Positions 1-8,166 of a stretch of 64,000 nucleotides of DNA are shown here, in pieces. The stretch is from Dysgonomonas hofstadii. GTDB taxonomy: Bacteria; Bacteroidota; Bacteroidia; Bacteroidales; Dysgonomonadaceae. The notes beneath the pieces were generated by a model. That model worked only from the letters and a program-made list of their open reading frames with translations, was not told the origin of the DNA and searched no databases. Position 1 is the first letter of the stretch; every line of letters starts with the position of its first letter. The position numbers were made by a program, and so were the translations under genes. The DNA lies in NCBI RefSeq assembly GCF_014196915.1, contig NZ_JACIEP010000004.1:248001-312000 (forward strand). Reading direction: 5' to 3'.

Positions 1-2
1 AG

Positions 3-368
3 CTTGACAATATCCGCTGGATAGTAGAAGATGCTCTGAAATTCTGCCGCCGTGAAGTGAAAAGAGGTAAGAAATACAACGGGATTATCCTCGATCCTCC
101 TGCTTACGGACGGGGCCCAGACGGGGAAAAATGGATTCTTGAAGAAAATATCGCGGAGATAATGGAGCTTTGTCACGATCTGCTTGAAGTCGAAGATGCT
201 TTTCTTATCCTTAACCTGTATTCTATGGGATTTTCAGCCATTATAGCCGAAAATCTTATCAAAAGCTATTTTCCTGATAACAAAAACTGCGAATATGGAG
301 AATTATTAATATCCGAACAATCCGGGAAACGCTTACCTCTCAGTATCTATGCCAGATTTAAAAGATAA
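3..368 (+). CDS. Class I SAM-dependent methyltransferase, C-terminal part (5' truncated by window edge)
   Basis: The frame is open from base 3 and stops at 366-368, so only the last 121 residues are present. The segment contains ILDPPAYGRG, the DPPxYG form of the catalytic motif IV of N6- or C5-nucleobase methyltransferases, followed by a helix/strand pattern and LILNLYSMGFSA, as in the COG1092/RlmI-like group. This suggests an RNA base methyltransferase. The substrate cannot be assigned because the SAM-binding motif and any N-terminal RNA-binding domain lie outside the window. A GTG at 57 is internal and is not the real start. Confidence 0.75.
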   Translation, partial: LDNIRWIVEDALKFCRREVKRGKKYNGIILDPPAYGRGPDGEKWILEENIAEIMELCHDLLEVEDAFLILNLYSMGFSAIIAENLIKSYFPDNKNCEYGELLISEQSGKRLPLSIYARFKR

Positions 369-619
369 AGATTTGGCGTTAAATTAACATAATAAAAATG
401 AAGAGCTTCCCGAAAAAATACTAACTTTCACCCGAATTTGTAAATAAGTAACAGAAAATATTCAGTGATATATTTCATATTATAATCGACTTTAACTATT
501 ATACTACAAATGTAATAAAAGGGTTTACGACCTTAAATCATAACAAAAGCATAAACAACCCGTTATAATTACAATAGACATTTACAAAACAAAATAAACT
601 AATTAAGCACATAATTATT

Positions 620-3274
620 ATGAAAAAAGGACTAACCATTGTCGGAGTTATATTGCTGGTTATCATTGTAGCTATGCTGGCAATTCCATTTTTGTTTAAG
701 GATAAGATAAAGACTGCGGTACTTGATGTAGCCAACGAACAACTGAATGCCAAAGTAGACATCGGGGACTTTGGTCTGAGTCTTTTCTCTAATTTTCCAA
801 ATGCTACATTATCACTTGAAAATACGACAGTTATAGGTATCGGGGATTTTGAGAATGATACGCTGGTACAGGCAAAATCGGGGAGTGTAACGATCGACCT
901 GTTCAGCCTGTTTGGAGACAATTATAAAATATCGAAGATTAGTCTCGATAAGGCATCAGTATTCGCTCACGCTTTGGCAGACGGCAGGGTGAACTGGGAT
1001 ATTATGAAAGCTGACTCCACCTCAACAGTAACGACAGAAGAAAGTCCTTCGGCGTTTAACCTGAACCTGAAGAAAATATCCATAAATGATTGTAATGTTA
1101 TCTATCAGGACGATTCGACTAAGATGAAGGTCATTCTGAATAAACTCAACGGAGAAGTATCAGGCGATTTTTCCGCCAGCGGAACAACTCTGAATATTGG
1201 TTCTACTATAGACGAGGTGTCATTCATAATGAGCGGTGTACCGTACCTGAATAAGGTAAAAGCTAAAGCTGATGCCAAATTGAACGCTAACTTCGATAAT
1301 ATGAAGTTCACCTTTACTGAAAGCAATTTGCAGATAAACGATCTGAAAGCTTCTATCGACGGTTGGTTTGCAATGATCGGCGAAGACTATGAAGGTATGG
1401 ATTTCGATCTGAAGCTGAATGCTCCGGATACTCAGTTTAAAGATATATTGTCACTTGTGCCTGCAATGTATACTGCAGACTTCAAAGATGTGAAAACATC
1501 AGGAACTGCTTCTCTTGATGCTTATATCAAAGGATTAATGCAAGATGAAACATATCCCGCTTTTGATGTGAAAATAGCAGTGAAAGATGCTATGTTCCAG
1601 TATCCGTCATTACCCAAATCGGTGAATGATATAAACGTCGATGTCGCAATCAATAGTAAAGGTGGTGATCTGGATAATATGATCGTTGATATCAGTAAAT
1701 TCGCGTTCAACCTGGGAGGTAATCCGTTTAGCGGAAATGTGAATATATCCACTCCGATGAGTGATATGAATGTGAAAGCATCTGCAAACGGGACTATCGA
1801 CCTGGGAATGATAAAAGATGTTTATCCGTTGGAAAAAGGGACTGAGCTAAATGGAAAACTCACAGCTAACATGAGTATTGCCACCCGTATATCGGCTATT
1901 GAAAAAGAACAATACGAAAGTATTTCGGCTTCGGGGACGCTCAATCTGAGCAATATGGTATATAAAGCAGAGGATATGCCCGAAGTGTTGATAAATAATG
2001 CATCTATGGAATTCACACCGCGTTATGTAAACCTGCCTGCTCTGGATGTGAAGATCGGCAAGAACGATATTTCTGCCAGCGGACGACTGGAAAATTTCAT
2101 AGCTTATGCGCTGAAAGACCAGACATTGAAGGGGCAGTTGAGCATCAAGTCAAATTATCTGAATGCGAATGACTTCATCAGTGAAGAGACCAGTACCGGA
2201 TCTGAGGAAACAGCATCGTCTTCTACCGAAGACATTATCATTCCTAAAAACATAGATTTCGCCCTGAATGCAGCATTAAATCAGGTTGTTTACAGCAAGA
2301 TCAATATAACCAATATGGCCGGGAATATGACTGTAAAAAACGGAATACTTACCCTGAATAATGTAAGCGCAAACGCACTGGGCGGCTCATGTAAAGTGAC
2401 AGGGTCATACGATACATCAGATCCGGTAAAACCAAAAGTAGATTTCAATCTGGCGTTGTCGAACGTGTCTTTTGCCGAAACATTCAAGTCGGTGGAATCT
2501 GTTCAAAAGTTTGCTCCTATCTTCGAAAACTTGGTGGGTACATATTCTATGAATCTGAACTTCAATACATCATTGGGACAAACAATTATGCAAACATTGG
2601 CCGGACTGGTTGCTAACGGAAGCCTCCAAACAAGTAATATTAAGATAGAAAATGTAGCTGCATTATCAGCACTGTCTTCTGCATTGAAGACAGATGCCTT
2701 GAACTCAATTTCACCGAAAGACATCAATCTGCCGTTCTCTATCAATAACGGACAAATAACCACCAAGCCGTTCAGCCTGAATCTGGGAGATGGTGGTGTT
2801 ATGAAGCTTGAAGGATCGACGGGACTGGACCAGTCTATCAACTACACAGGGAATGTAACACTTCCTAAATCTCTATCGAACAGTATTATCAACAATGTGC
2901 CTATCACTATTACGGGAACATTTACCAGTCCTAAGATCGGTGTAGATACAAAAGCACTTGTATCTGGTGCTGCGTCTTCTGCTATTAGTGATTTACTAGG
3001 CGGTGAAAAAGGTACAGATTTATCATCCACTATATCGGCCGAAAAGACCAAACAGATAGAGAAGATAAGGACAGAAGCTGATAATACAGCTAAGAAATTA
3101 GTGGAAGAAGCTGAAAAACAATCACAGTCTTTGGTTGAAAAGGCTGGAAGTAATACTTTGAAAAAGGTTGCCGCAGAAGCTGCCGGTAAGAAACTTGTTC
3201 AGGAAGCAGAAAAGCAAGCTCAGAATTTGAGGGATAAAGCAGAAGAACAAATAAAGAAGTTAGAGGCTGAATAA
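620..3274 (+). CDS. AsmA family protein
   Basis: An 884-residue protein with one N-terminal membrane anchor (residues about 5-27: GLTIVGVILLVIIVAMLAIP) followed by the typical AsmA opening (DKIKTAVLDVANEQLNAKVDIGDF). A long beta-rich periplasmic body follows. Residues about 500-770 resemble the AsmA-like C-terminal region, with repeated short strands and Asn/Ser-rich turns. The last 90 residues form an Ala/Glu/Lys-rich coiled coil (EAEKQSQSLVEKAG, EAEKQAQNLRDKAEEQ). AsmA-like proteins are thought to act as inner-membrane-anchored bridge proteins for lipid traffic to the outer membrane. That role is known for the family and is only inferred here. The gene is monocistronic, with a strong terminator 20 bases after its stop. 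Confidence 0.85.
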   Translation: MKKGLTIVGVILLVIIVAMLAIPFLFKDKIKTAVLDVANEQLNAKVDIGDFGLSLFSNFPNATLSLENTTVIGIGDFENDTLVQAKSGSVTIDLFSLFGDNYKISKISLDKASVFAHALADGRVNWDIMKADSTSTVTTEESPSAFNLNLKKISINDCNVIYQDDSTKMKVILNKLNGEVSGDFSASGTTLNIGSTIDEVSFIMSGVPYLNKVKAKADAKLNANFDNMKFTFTESNLQINDLKASIDGWFAMIGEDYEGMDFDLKLNAPDTQFKDILSLVPAMYTADFKDVKTSGTASLDAYIKGLMQDETYPAFDVKIAVKDAMFQYPSLPKSVNDINVDVAINSKGGDLDNMIVDISKFAFNLGGNPFSGNVNISTPMSDMNVKASANGTIDLGMIKDVYPLEKGTELNGKLTANMSIATRISAIEKEQYESISASGTLNLSNMVYKAEDMPEVLINNASMEFTPRYVNLPALDVKIGKNDISASGRLENFIAYALKDQTLKGQLSIKSNYLNANDFISEETSTGSEETASSSTEDIIIPKNIDFALNAALNQVVYSKINITNMAGNMTVKNGILTLNNVSANALGGSCKVTGSYDTSDPVKPKVDFNLALSNVSFAETFKSVESVQKFAPIFENLVGTYSMNLNFNTSLGQTIMQTLAGLVANGSLQTSNIKIENVAALSALSSALKTDALNSISPKDINLPFSINNGQITTKPFSLNLGDGGVMKLEGSTGLDQSINYTGNVTLPKSLSNSIINNVPITITGTFTSPKIGVDTKALVSGAASSAISDLLGGEKGTDLSSTISAEKTKQIEKIRTEADNTAKKLVEEAEKQSQSLVEKAGSNTLKKVAAEAAGKKLVQEAEKQAQNLRDKAEEQIKKLEAE

Positions 3275-3294
3275 GAATTATATAGCAAGTATAG

Positions 3295-3331
3295 AAAAGT
3301 GTTCCAATATCAGATTGGAACACTTTTTTTT
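3295..3331 (+). terminator. Rho-independent terminator after the AsmA-family gene
   Basis: A 14-bp perfect stem (AAAAGTGTTCCAAT, 3295-3308, with its complement at 3314-3327) encloses a 5-nt loop and runs into a run of T ending at 3331. It isolates the AsmA-family gene from the next one. Confidence 0.9.
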
Positions 3332-3429
3332 GTCCTTTATCTGATTTTCCGGATATACATTTATGGAATCTTCAAGTACAATACATCTATTTAACAAACG
3401 TAAGATTATTAACTTAATACAGATGGATC

Positions 3430-5208
3430 ATGAAAACATACAGATTAGGAGTACTCATAACGATTGCAGCGATATTGCTGTCTTGTGGAACAAACAAGCA
3501 GCCGAAAGACGAACGTACAGATGGCATCTTGAGCGAAACCAGAATACCAGAGACAGAATCCGTCGCAGAGAATGTGCCTCCTCCACCTCCTCTTAAAATG
3601 GAAGATAATAAATCAAGGCAAGAGGAAGTCCGGATAAGCGTTGCCGATATACAAGGGACGGATGATAAACACGGAATAGATATCGCTGAACTGCGGGAAT
3701 CTAAGATGATAGTGGTAGAGTCCGATGAAATGGTGGCTTATTCTATGGTGGTACCATCACCCCAATACGACAATCAACGAAATGAAGAATACAGTCAGTT
3801 TGCTGAGAATAAATTCCGGCTGGCGAAAGACGAACCGCTATCGACCTTCTCGGTAGATGTAGATGCCGCCTCGTACAGCAATATGCGCCGGTTTATCAAC
3901 CGTGGAGAACTGCCATATAAGGATGCGGTAAGGATAGAAGAACTTATCAATTACTTCTCTTACAATTATCCCGAGCCATCGGGTAATGATCCGGTACGGA
4001 TTACCACAGAAGTCGGTTCATGCCCATGGAACAACCAGAACCGTTTGGTAAGAATAGGGTTGAAAGCTCGTGACATGGCTTCTGATAATATGCCTGCGTC
4101 AAATTTTGTATTTCTTATCGATGTATCGGGCTCCATGTATGGCCCTACACGGCTTGATCTTGTGAAATCATCTTTAAAACTTCTGGTAAACAACCTCCGT
4201 GAAAAAGACCGTGTAGCCATAGTTGTATATTCCGGAGCGGCCGGAGAAGTACTGCCATCTACATCAGGAGCCGATAAGCAAAAAATAAAAGAAGCATTGG
4301 AAAGCCTTACTTCGGGAGGCTCTACAGCCGGAGGTGCTGGTATAAAATTAGCTTACAAAATTGCTAAACAGCATTTAATCAAAGGAGGAAACAACCGTAT
4401 TATTCTTTGCACCGATGGTGACTTTAACGTAGGAGTATCTAGTAATGAGGGACTGCAACAAATGGTAGAAGAAGAGCGTAAAAGCGGGGTGTTCCTTTCG
4501 ATCCTGGGCTATGGAATGGGTAACTACAAAGATAGTAAGATGCAAACGCTGGCTCAGGCCGGAAACGGGAATCATGCCTACATAGATAATTTACAGGAAG
4601 CAAATAAAGTATTGGTAAACGAATTCGGAGCCACCATGTATACCGTTGCAAAAGACGTGAAGCTGCAAATTGAGTTTAACCCGGAAAAAGTACAGGCTTA
4701 CAGGCTGGTTGGTTATGAAACACGTTTGCTGAATAAAGAAGATTTCAATGATGATACCAAAGACGCCGGTGAAATGGGAGCCGGACATACAGTGACGGCT
4801 TTCTATGAAGTAGTTCCGGTGGGAGTAAAGAGCAACCAGATAGGCAGTGTCGATGCATTGAAATATCAGGAAGAAGGAGTACGGCCGGACAAGACATTAA
4901 AGAAGTTATCAAAATATCCTGATCTGTTAACCGTTAAACTAAGATACAAACAGCCGGACAGTGATACCAGCAAGAAAATAGAAGTACCGCTTATAGATAA
5001 TAATAAAAATGATGTATCGGACGATTTCCGGTTTGCTTCGGCAGTGGCTATGTTCGGTCAGATATTGAAAAGCTCGCAATTCAAAGGCGAAGGGTCATAC
5101 GATATAGCAATTGCTTTAGCAAAATCCGGTTATGGAAACGACCAGCAAGGTTACCGCCGCGAATTTGTACGATTGATAGAAACAACTAAGGGCTTGGCTA
5201 AAAACTGA
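3430..5208 (+). CDS. von Willebrand factor type A domain lipoprotein (YfbK-like)
   Basis: A 592-residue lipoprotein. The signal peptide ends in the lipobox AILLSC with Cys19. A poorly conserved linker (about 20-130) leads to a YfbK-type N-terminal block (PLSTFSVDVDAASYSNMRRFI, about 136-157) and then a VWA domain with an intact MIDAS (DVSGS at about 229-233, downstream TDGDFNVG). The C-terminal about 180 residues match the DUF3520 region that follows VWA in this family. The family is widespread in Bacteroidetes and its biochemical role is not settled; the intact MIDAS suggests metal-dependent ligand binding at the cell envelope. It stands alone between two intergenic gaps. Confidence 0.85.
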   Translation: MKTYRLGVLITIAAILLSCGTNKQPKDERTDGILSETRIPETESVAENVPPPPPLKMEDNKSRQEEVRISVADIQGTDDKHGIDIAELRESKMIVVESDEMVAYSMVVPSPQYDNQRNEEYSQFAENKFRLAKDEPLSTFSVDVDAASYSNMRRFINRGELPYKDAVRIEELINYFSYNYPEPSGNDPVRITTEVGSCPWNNQNRLVRIGLKARDMASDNMPASNFVFLIDVSGSMYGPTRLDLVKSSLKLLVNNLREKDRVAIVVYSGAAGEVLPSTSGADKQKIKEALESLTSGGSTAGGAGIKLAYKIAKQHLIKGGNNRIILCTDGDFNVGVSSNEGLQQMVEEERKSGVFLSILGYGMGNYKDSKMQTLAQAGNGNHAYIDNLQEANKVLVNEFGATMYTVAKDVKLQIEFNPEKVQAYRLVGYETRLLNKEDFNDDTKDAGEMGAGHTVTAFYEVVPVGVKSNQIGSVDALKYQEEGVRPDKTLKKLSKYPDLLTVKLRYKQPDSDTSKKIEVPLIDNNKNDVSDDFRFASAVAMFGQILKSSQFKGEGSYDIAIALAKSGYGNDQQGYRREFVRLIETTKGLAKN

Positions 5209-5311
5209 TAAAGATTTATTTTGCACTTGTTGTTTTTATTAACTACCGTTTACTTAATAGATAAAGAAATATAATTTATATTATCATTACCTCGTATCTT
5301 TATGAAATAAT

Positions 5312-5319
5312 TACCTTTG
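5312..5319 (+). promoter_or_regulatory. Bacteroidetes -7 promoter element for the cupin gene
   Basis: TACCTTTG matches the Bacteroidetes primary-sigma -7 consensus TAnnTTTG exactly and lies 40 bases before the cupin ATG, giving a leader of about 34 nt. No clear TTTG -33 element is visible. Confidence 0.5.
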
Positions 5320-5359
5320 CCAAATATTCGCAATCTAACAATTCTTAAAAAATAATGAT

Positions 5360-5815
5360 ATGAAAATGATAGATTTAATATCAGAAAATGAAAATTTCAC
5401 CGCGGTTAATATTGGCAGACTGGATAACCTGATGGATTATTCTATCATTCATTTGAAAAGCCACAAAGAAGTAAAAGGCAAGGTATTTCTTAAAGATACA
5501 ACAAAATCAACAGGTACAGAAATCTCTTTTCAAATATTACAGCCTAAAGCAGAATTGGGATATTTTCATACTCACATTCAGAATGAGGAGACATACATTA
5601 TAATAAAAGGTACAGGTGAATTCCAGGTAGATGACCAGTGCTTTCCTATTGCCGAAGGAAGTGTTGTCAGAATTGCACCTGGAGGAAAGCGTAGTATGCG
5701 TAACTCTTCGGGTGAGCCGATGGTCTATATGGTGGTTCAGTCAAAAGCAGGTTCTTTAAGCCAGTATTCGATGGATGATGGCGAAAGAGTGGACTGCGAG
5801 CCTATATGGAAGTAA
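5360..5815 (+). CDS. Cupin domain protein
   Basis: A 151-residue single-domain cupin. Cupin motif 1 is visible as GYFHTHIQNEETYIIIKG (two His and one Glu metal ligands in the usual spacing). Motif 2 follows as EGSVVRIAPGGKRSMRNSSG, in which the last canonical histidine is replaced, so the metal site may be a three-residue one. Small cupins act as metal-dependent isomerases, dioxygenases or ligand-binding regulators, and nothing here selects one of these. The gene is monocistronic, with its own promoter about 40 bases upstream. It ends just before the promoter of the phenylalanine operon, with no strong terminator between them. Confidence 0.8.
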   Translation: MKMIDLISENENFTAVNIGRLDNLMDYSIIHLKSHKEVKGKVFLKDTTKSTGTEISFQILQPKAELGYFHTHIQNEETYIIIKGTGEFQVDDQCFPIAEGSVVRIAPGGKRSMRNSSGEPMVYMVVQSKAGSLSQYSMDDGERVDCEPIWK

Positions 5816-5861
5816 TGTATTGTCATAACTTATATTTTTCTTAAATAAAAAAGACAAATTG

Positions 5862-5891
5862 TTTGTATTATTCAAAAAAGTATTACATTTG
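5862..5891 (+). promoter_or_regulatory. Promoter of the phenylalanine operon (-33 TTTG, -7 TACATTTG)
   Basis: TTTG at 5862-5865 and TACATTTG at 5884-5891 are separated by 18 bases, a full match to the Bacteroidetes promoter layout (TTTG, about 19 bases, TAnnTTTG). The predicted start near 5898 leaves about 25 nt before the leader-peptide ATG and puts the whole attenuator inside the transcript. Confidence 0.7.
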
Positions 5892-5923
5892 TACCCATAT
5901 TTAGAAAACGACGATAGATTGAT

Positions 5924-5998
5924 ATGAATAATTTTTCATTTACATACTTTTTCTTTTTTTATTTTTACTTTAAAAGTAAGACAGGATTTTGTATGTAG
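5924..5998 (+). CDS. Phe/Tyr-rich leader peptide of the phenylalanine operon (24 aa)
   Basis: A 24-codon reading frame starting at ATG 5924 and ending at TAG 5996-5998. It holds nine Phe codons (residues 4, 6, 9-12, 14, 16, 22) and three Tyr codons (8, 13, 15), including the run YFFFFYFYF at residues 8-16. It begins about 25 nt after a consensus promoter. Its stop codon lies in the 5' arm of an antiterminator helix, and the first enzyme of the transcript is prephenate dehydratase. This is the arrangement of amino-acid leader peptides that measure charged tRNA-Phe. It has no useful Shine-Dalgarno, as is normal in Bacteroidetes. The reading frame and structures are seen directly; translation and the sensing role are inferred. 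Confidence 0.82.
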   Translation: MNNFSFTYFFFFYFYFKSKTGFCM

Positions 5999-6066
5999 AG
6001 GTTGTAAGAAAGAAATAAAACAATATGATATATAAAATCCTGTCTGATACGACAGGATTTTTTTTT
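5979..6066 (+). promoter_or_regulatory. Transcription attenuator (antiterminator/terminator pair) of the phenylalanine operon
   Basis: The terminator is an 11-bp perfect stem (AAAATCCTGTC at 6034-6044, GACAGGATTTT at 6051-6061, loop TGATAC), with nine T at 6058-6066. An exact copy of the 3' arm lies upstream at 5980-5990, inside the leader peptide. That copy can pair with 6034-6044, and the pairing extends to 18 bp (5979-5996 with 6028-6045, two G-U pairs), longer than the terminator it competes with. A ribosome stalled on the Phe run (5948-5971) leaves the antiterminator arm free. A ribosome reaching the stop codon at 5996-5998 covers it and lets the terminator form. Confidence 0.85.
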
Positions 6067-6081
6067 GATACTAAAATAAGG

Positions 6082-6924
6082 ATGAAGAAAGTAGCTATAC
6101 AAGGAGGTTTAGGAGCCTATCACGGCATTGCGGCAGAAAACTATTTCGGAGAAGAAGTGGAAATCGTTCCATGTATCACATTCCGTGATATATTTTCCGC
6201 CATTCAAAAGGAGCCCAACACAATAGGCATTATGGCTATTGAAAATACTATTGCAGGTAGTTTACTTGGCAATTACGAGTTATTGAAAAACAATAAACTA
6301 CCTATTGCCGGCGAATTTAAGCAGCGGATATCACATTGTCTGGCTGCACTTCCGGGAACATCTATACATGAGGTAAAGGAGGTAGAATCACATCCTATTG
6401 CCTTGATGCAGTGTACCAACTTCCTTGATACACTTCCCGGTGTAAGAATTATAGAGCATGAAGATACAGCTTTGGCTGCGAAAGATGTGGCAGACAAACA
6501 TTTAACGGCTACAGCAGCGATTTGTAGTACACGGGCAGCTGAAATTTACGGATTGGATATATTAGCGAGAGGAATTGAGACAAATAAGCACAATTTTACT
6601 CGCTTTCTTATTTTTGGCAATCGCTGGGTAGTAGATGAACTGCAAAAAGAAGAGGTGATAAACAAGTCGTCTATTGTATTCACATTACCTCATACCGAGG
6701 GTAGCCTGTCGAAAGTTCTTTCTGTCTTGTCGTTTTATGGGATAAGTCTTACAAAGATACAATCGTTACCAATAATCGGAAGGGAGTGGGAATACCAGTT
6801 TTATGTGGATCTGAAATTCTCAGATCTGGATAGGTATCATCAATCTTTGGATGCTATCCGCCCTTTGATAAGCGAATTGAAAACATTAGGTGAATACCCC
6901 GAAGGGAGACAGAGTGAAATTTAG
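6082..6924 (+). CDS. pheA: Prephenate dehydratase
   Basis: Converts prephenate to phenylpyruvate in phenylalanine synthesis. The 280-residue protein starts at ATG 6082 (MKKVAIQGGLGAYHGIAAENYF). An in-frame ATG at 6025 would put the start inside the attenuator and add 19 non-homologous residues, so I reject it. The catalytic domain shows GIMAIENTIAGS and the TRF motif (NFTRFLIFGNRW), which carries the catalytic threonine. A C-terminal ACT domain follows (GSLSKVLSVLSFYGISLTKI). The usual Phe-binding ESRP motif of this domain reads QSLP here, so allosteric feedback may differ from that of the enterobacterial enzyme. It is the first structural gene of a three-gene operon controlled by a Phe leader. 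The monofunctional dehydratase leaves chorismate mutase to the third gene. Confidence 0.93.
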   Translation: MKKVAIQGGLGAYHGIAAENYFGEEVEIVPCITFRDIFSAIQKEPNTIGIMAIENTIAGSLLGNYELLKNNKLPIAGEFKQRISHCLAALPGTSIHEVKEVESHPIALMQCTNFLDTLPGVRIIEHEDTALAAKDVADKHLTATAAICSTRAAEIYGLDILARGIETNKHNFTRFLIFGNRWVVDELQKEEVINKSSIVFTLPHTEGSLSKVLSVLSFYGISLTKIQSLPIIGREWEYQFYVDLKFSDLDRYHQSLDAIRPLISELKTLGEYPEGRQSEI

Positions 6925-6982
6925 TTATGTGTTTAAATTATAAGTAAATTAATTAAAGGCTAATGGCTACCAGCTAAAAAAT

Positions 6983-8152
6983 ATGAAAGCAATACAACCG
7001 GCAGACCGCCTAAATACAGTAAGCGAATACTATTTCTCGAAGAAGTTAAGAGAAGTAGCAGAAATGAACGCAGCAGGTAAAAATGTTATCAGTTTAGGGG
7101 TGGGAAGCCCCGATCTTCCACCTTCCGAAGAAACAATAAATACGCTGGGAGAAACTGCTAAAAACAGTAATGCACATGGCTACCAGGTTCATGTCGGAAT
7201 TCCGGAGCTGAGAAAATCTTTTGCCGCATTCTATAAACGATGGTATAATGTCGATCTTGATCCTGCAAAGGAGATACAGCCCTTGATTGGTTCAAAGGAA
7301 GGGATTCTGCATATTTCACTGGCGTTTCTCAATCCGGGCGATGGCGTATTGGTTCCTAACCCGGGCTATCCGACTTATACATCTGTCAGCAGGTTGGTAG
7401 GAGCTGAAATCTGTTCTTACGATCTGGATGAAAACAACAACTGGCAACCGGATTTCGAAGCTTTAGAAAAGATGGATCTATCCAAAGTGAAATTGATGTG
7501 GGTAAATTATCCGAATATGCCAACCGGAGCCAATGGTAGTATTGAGTTATTTGAAAAGCTTGTTGCTTTTGGTAAAAAACATGGAATAATTATCGCTCAT
7601 GATAATCCCTATAGCCTTATTCTGAACGAGAATCCGATAAGTATTTTGCAGGTGGAAGGGGCAAAGGATATTTGTATAGAACTCAATTCGATGAGCAAAT
7701 CTCACAATATGCCCGGATGGCGTATAGGACTTGTGGCTTCTAATGCACAATTTATCCAATGGATACTAAAAGTCCTGAGCAATATTGAAAGTGGCATATT
7801 AAAGCCTATGCAGCAGGCTGCTGTCACAGCTCTTGATAATTCAGACGAATGGCATAGGAGAAACAATATAGAATTATATGCAAATCGTCGCCGGTATGCT
7901 GAAGCTATTATAGACGAATTAGGTTGTACTTACGATAAAAATCAGGTGGGTATGTTTCTCTGGGGAAAAATTTCTGCCAATTATTCAAGTAGTGAAGAAT
8001 TGGCCGATAAAATATTATACAATGCCAATGTATTCCTGACTCCCGGATTTATTTTCGGCAGCAAAGGGGAAGGATATATCCGCATATCGCTTTGTTGTAA
8101 CGAAAATATGTTGAGAGAAGCTTTAGAAAGGATAAAAAAGATATCACAATAA
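6983..8152 (+). CDS. PLP-dependent aminotransferase of the aromatic amino acid operon
   Basis: A fold-type I aminotransferase of 389 residues. The PLP-lysine motif is clear (SMSKSHNMPGWRIG), along with the N-terminal VISLGVGSPDLPPSEE and substrate/PLP residues around NPGYPTYTS and VNYPNMPTGA. It lies 58 bases after the prephenate dehydratase and 14 bases before DAHP synthase-chorismate mutase. It therefore probably performs the last step of phenylalanine/tyrosine synthesis (phenylpyruvate or 4-hydroxyphenylpyruvate transamination), or possibly prephenate transamination. The fold and chemistry are well supported; the substrate rests on gene context. General automatic names such as aspartate or LL-diaminopimelate aminotransferase would be plausible but less specific. 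Confidence 0.85.
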   Translation: MKAIQPADRLNTVSEYYFSKKLREVAEMNAAGKNVISLGVGSPDLPPSEETINTLGETAKNSNAHGYQVHVGIPELRKSFAAFYKRWYNVDLDPAKEIQPLIGSKEGILHISLAFLNPGDGVLVPNPGYPTYTSVSRLVGAEICSYDLDENNNWQPDFEALEKMDLSKVKLMWVNYPNMPTGANGSIELFEKLVAFGKKHGIIIAHDNPYSLILNENPISILQVEGAKDICIELNSMSKSHNMPGWRIGLVASNAQFIQWILKVLSNIESGILKPMQQAAVTALDNSDEWHRRNNIELYANRRRYAEAIIDELGCTYDKNQVGMFLWGKISANYSSSEELADKILYNANVFLTPGFIFGSKGEGYIRISLCCNENMLREALERIKKISQ

Positions 8153-8166
8153 ATAATATTATAAAT

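Noticed and set aside
6950-6984. Possible third repeat copy (GCTAATGGCTACCAGCTAAAAA) before the aminotransferase gene
   Set aside because: Only about 20 bases resemble the tail of copy 2 (GCTAATAGCTAATAGCTAAAAA); too short and AT-rich to call a copy.
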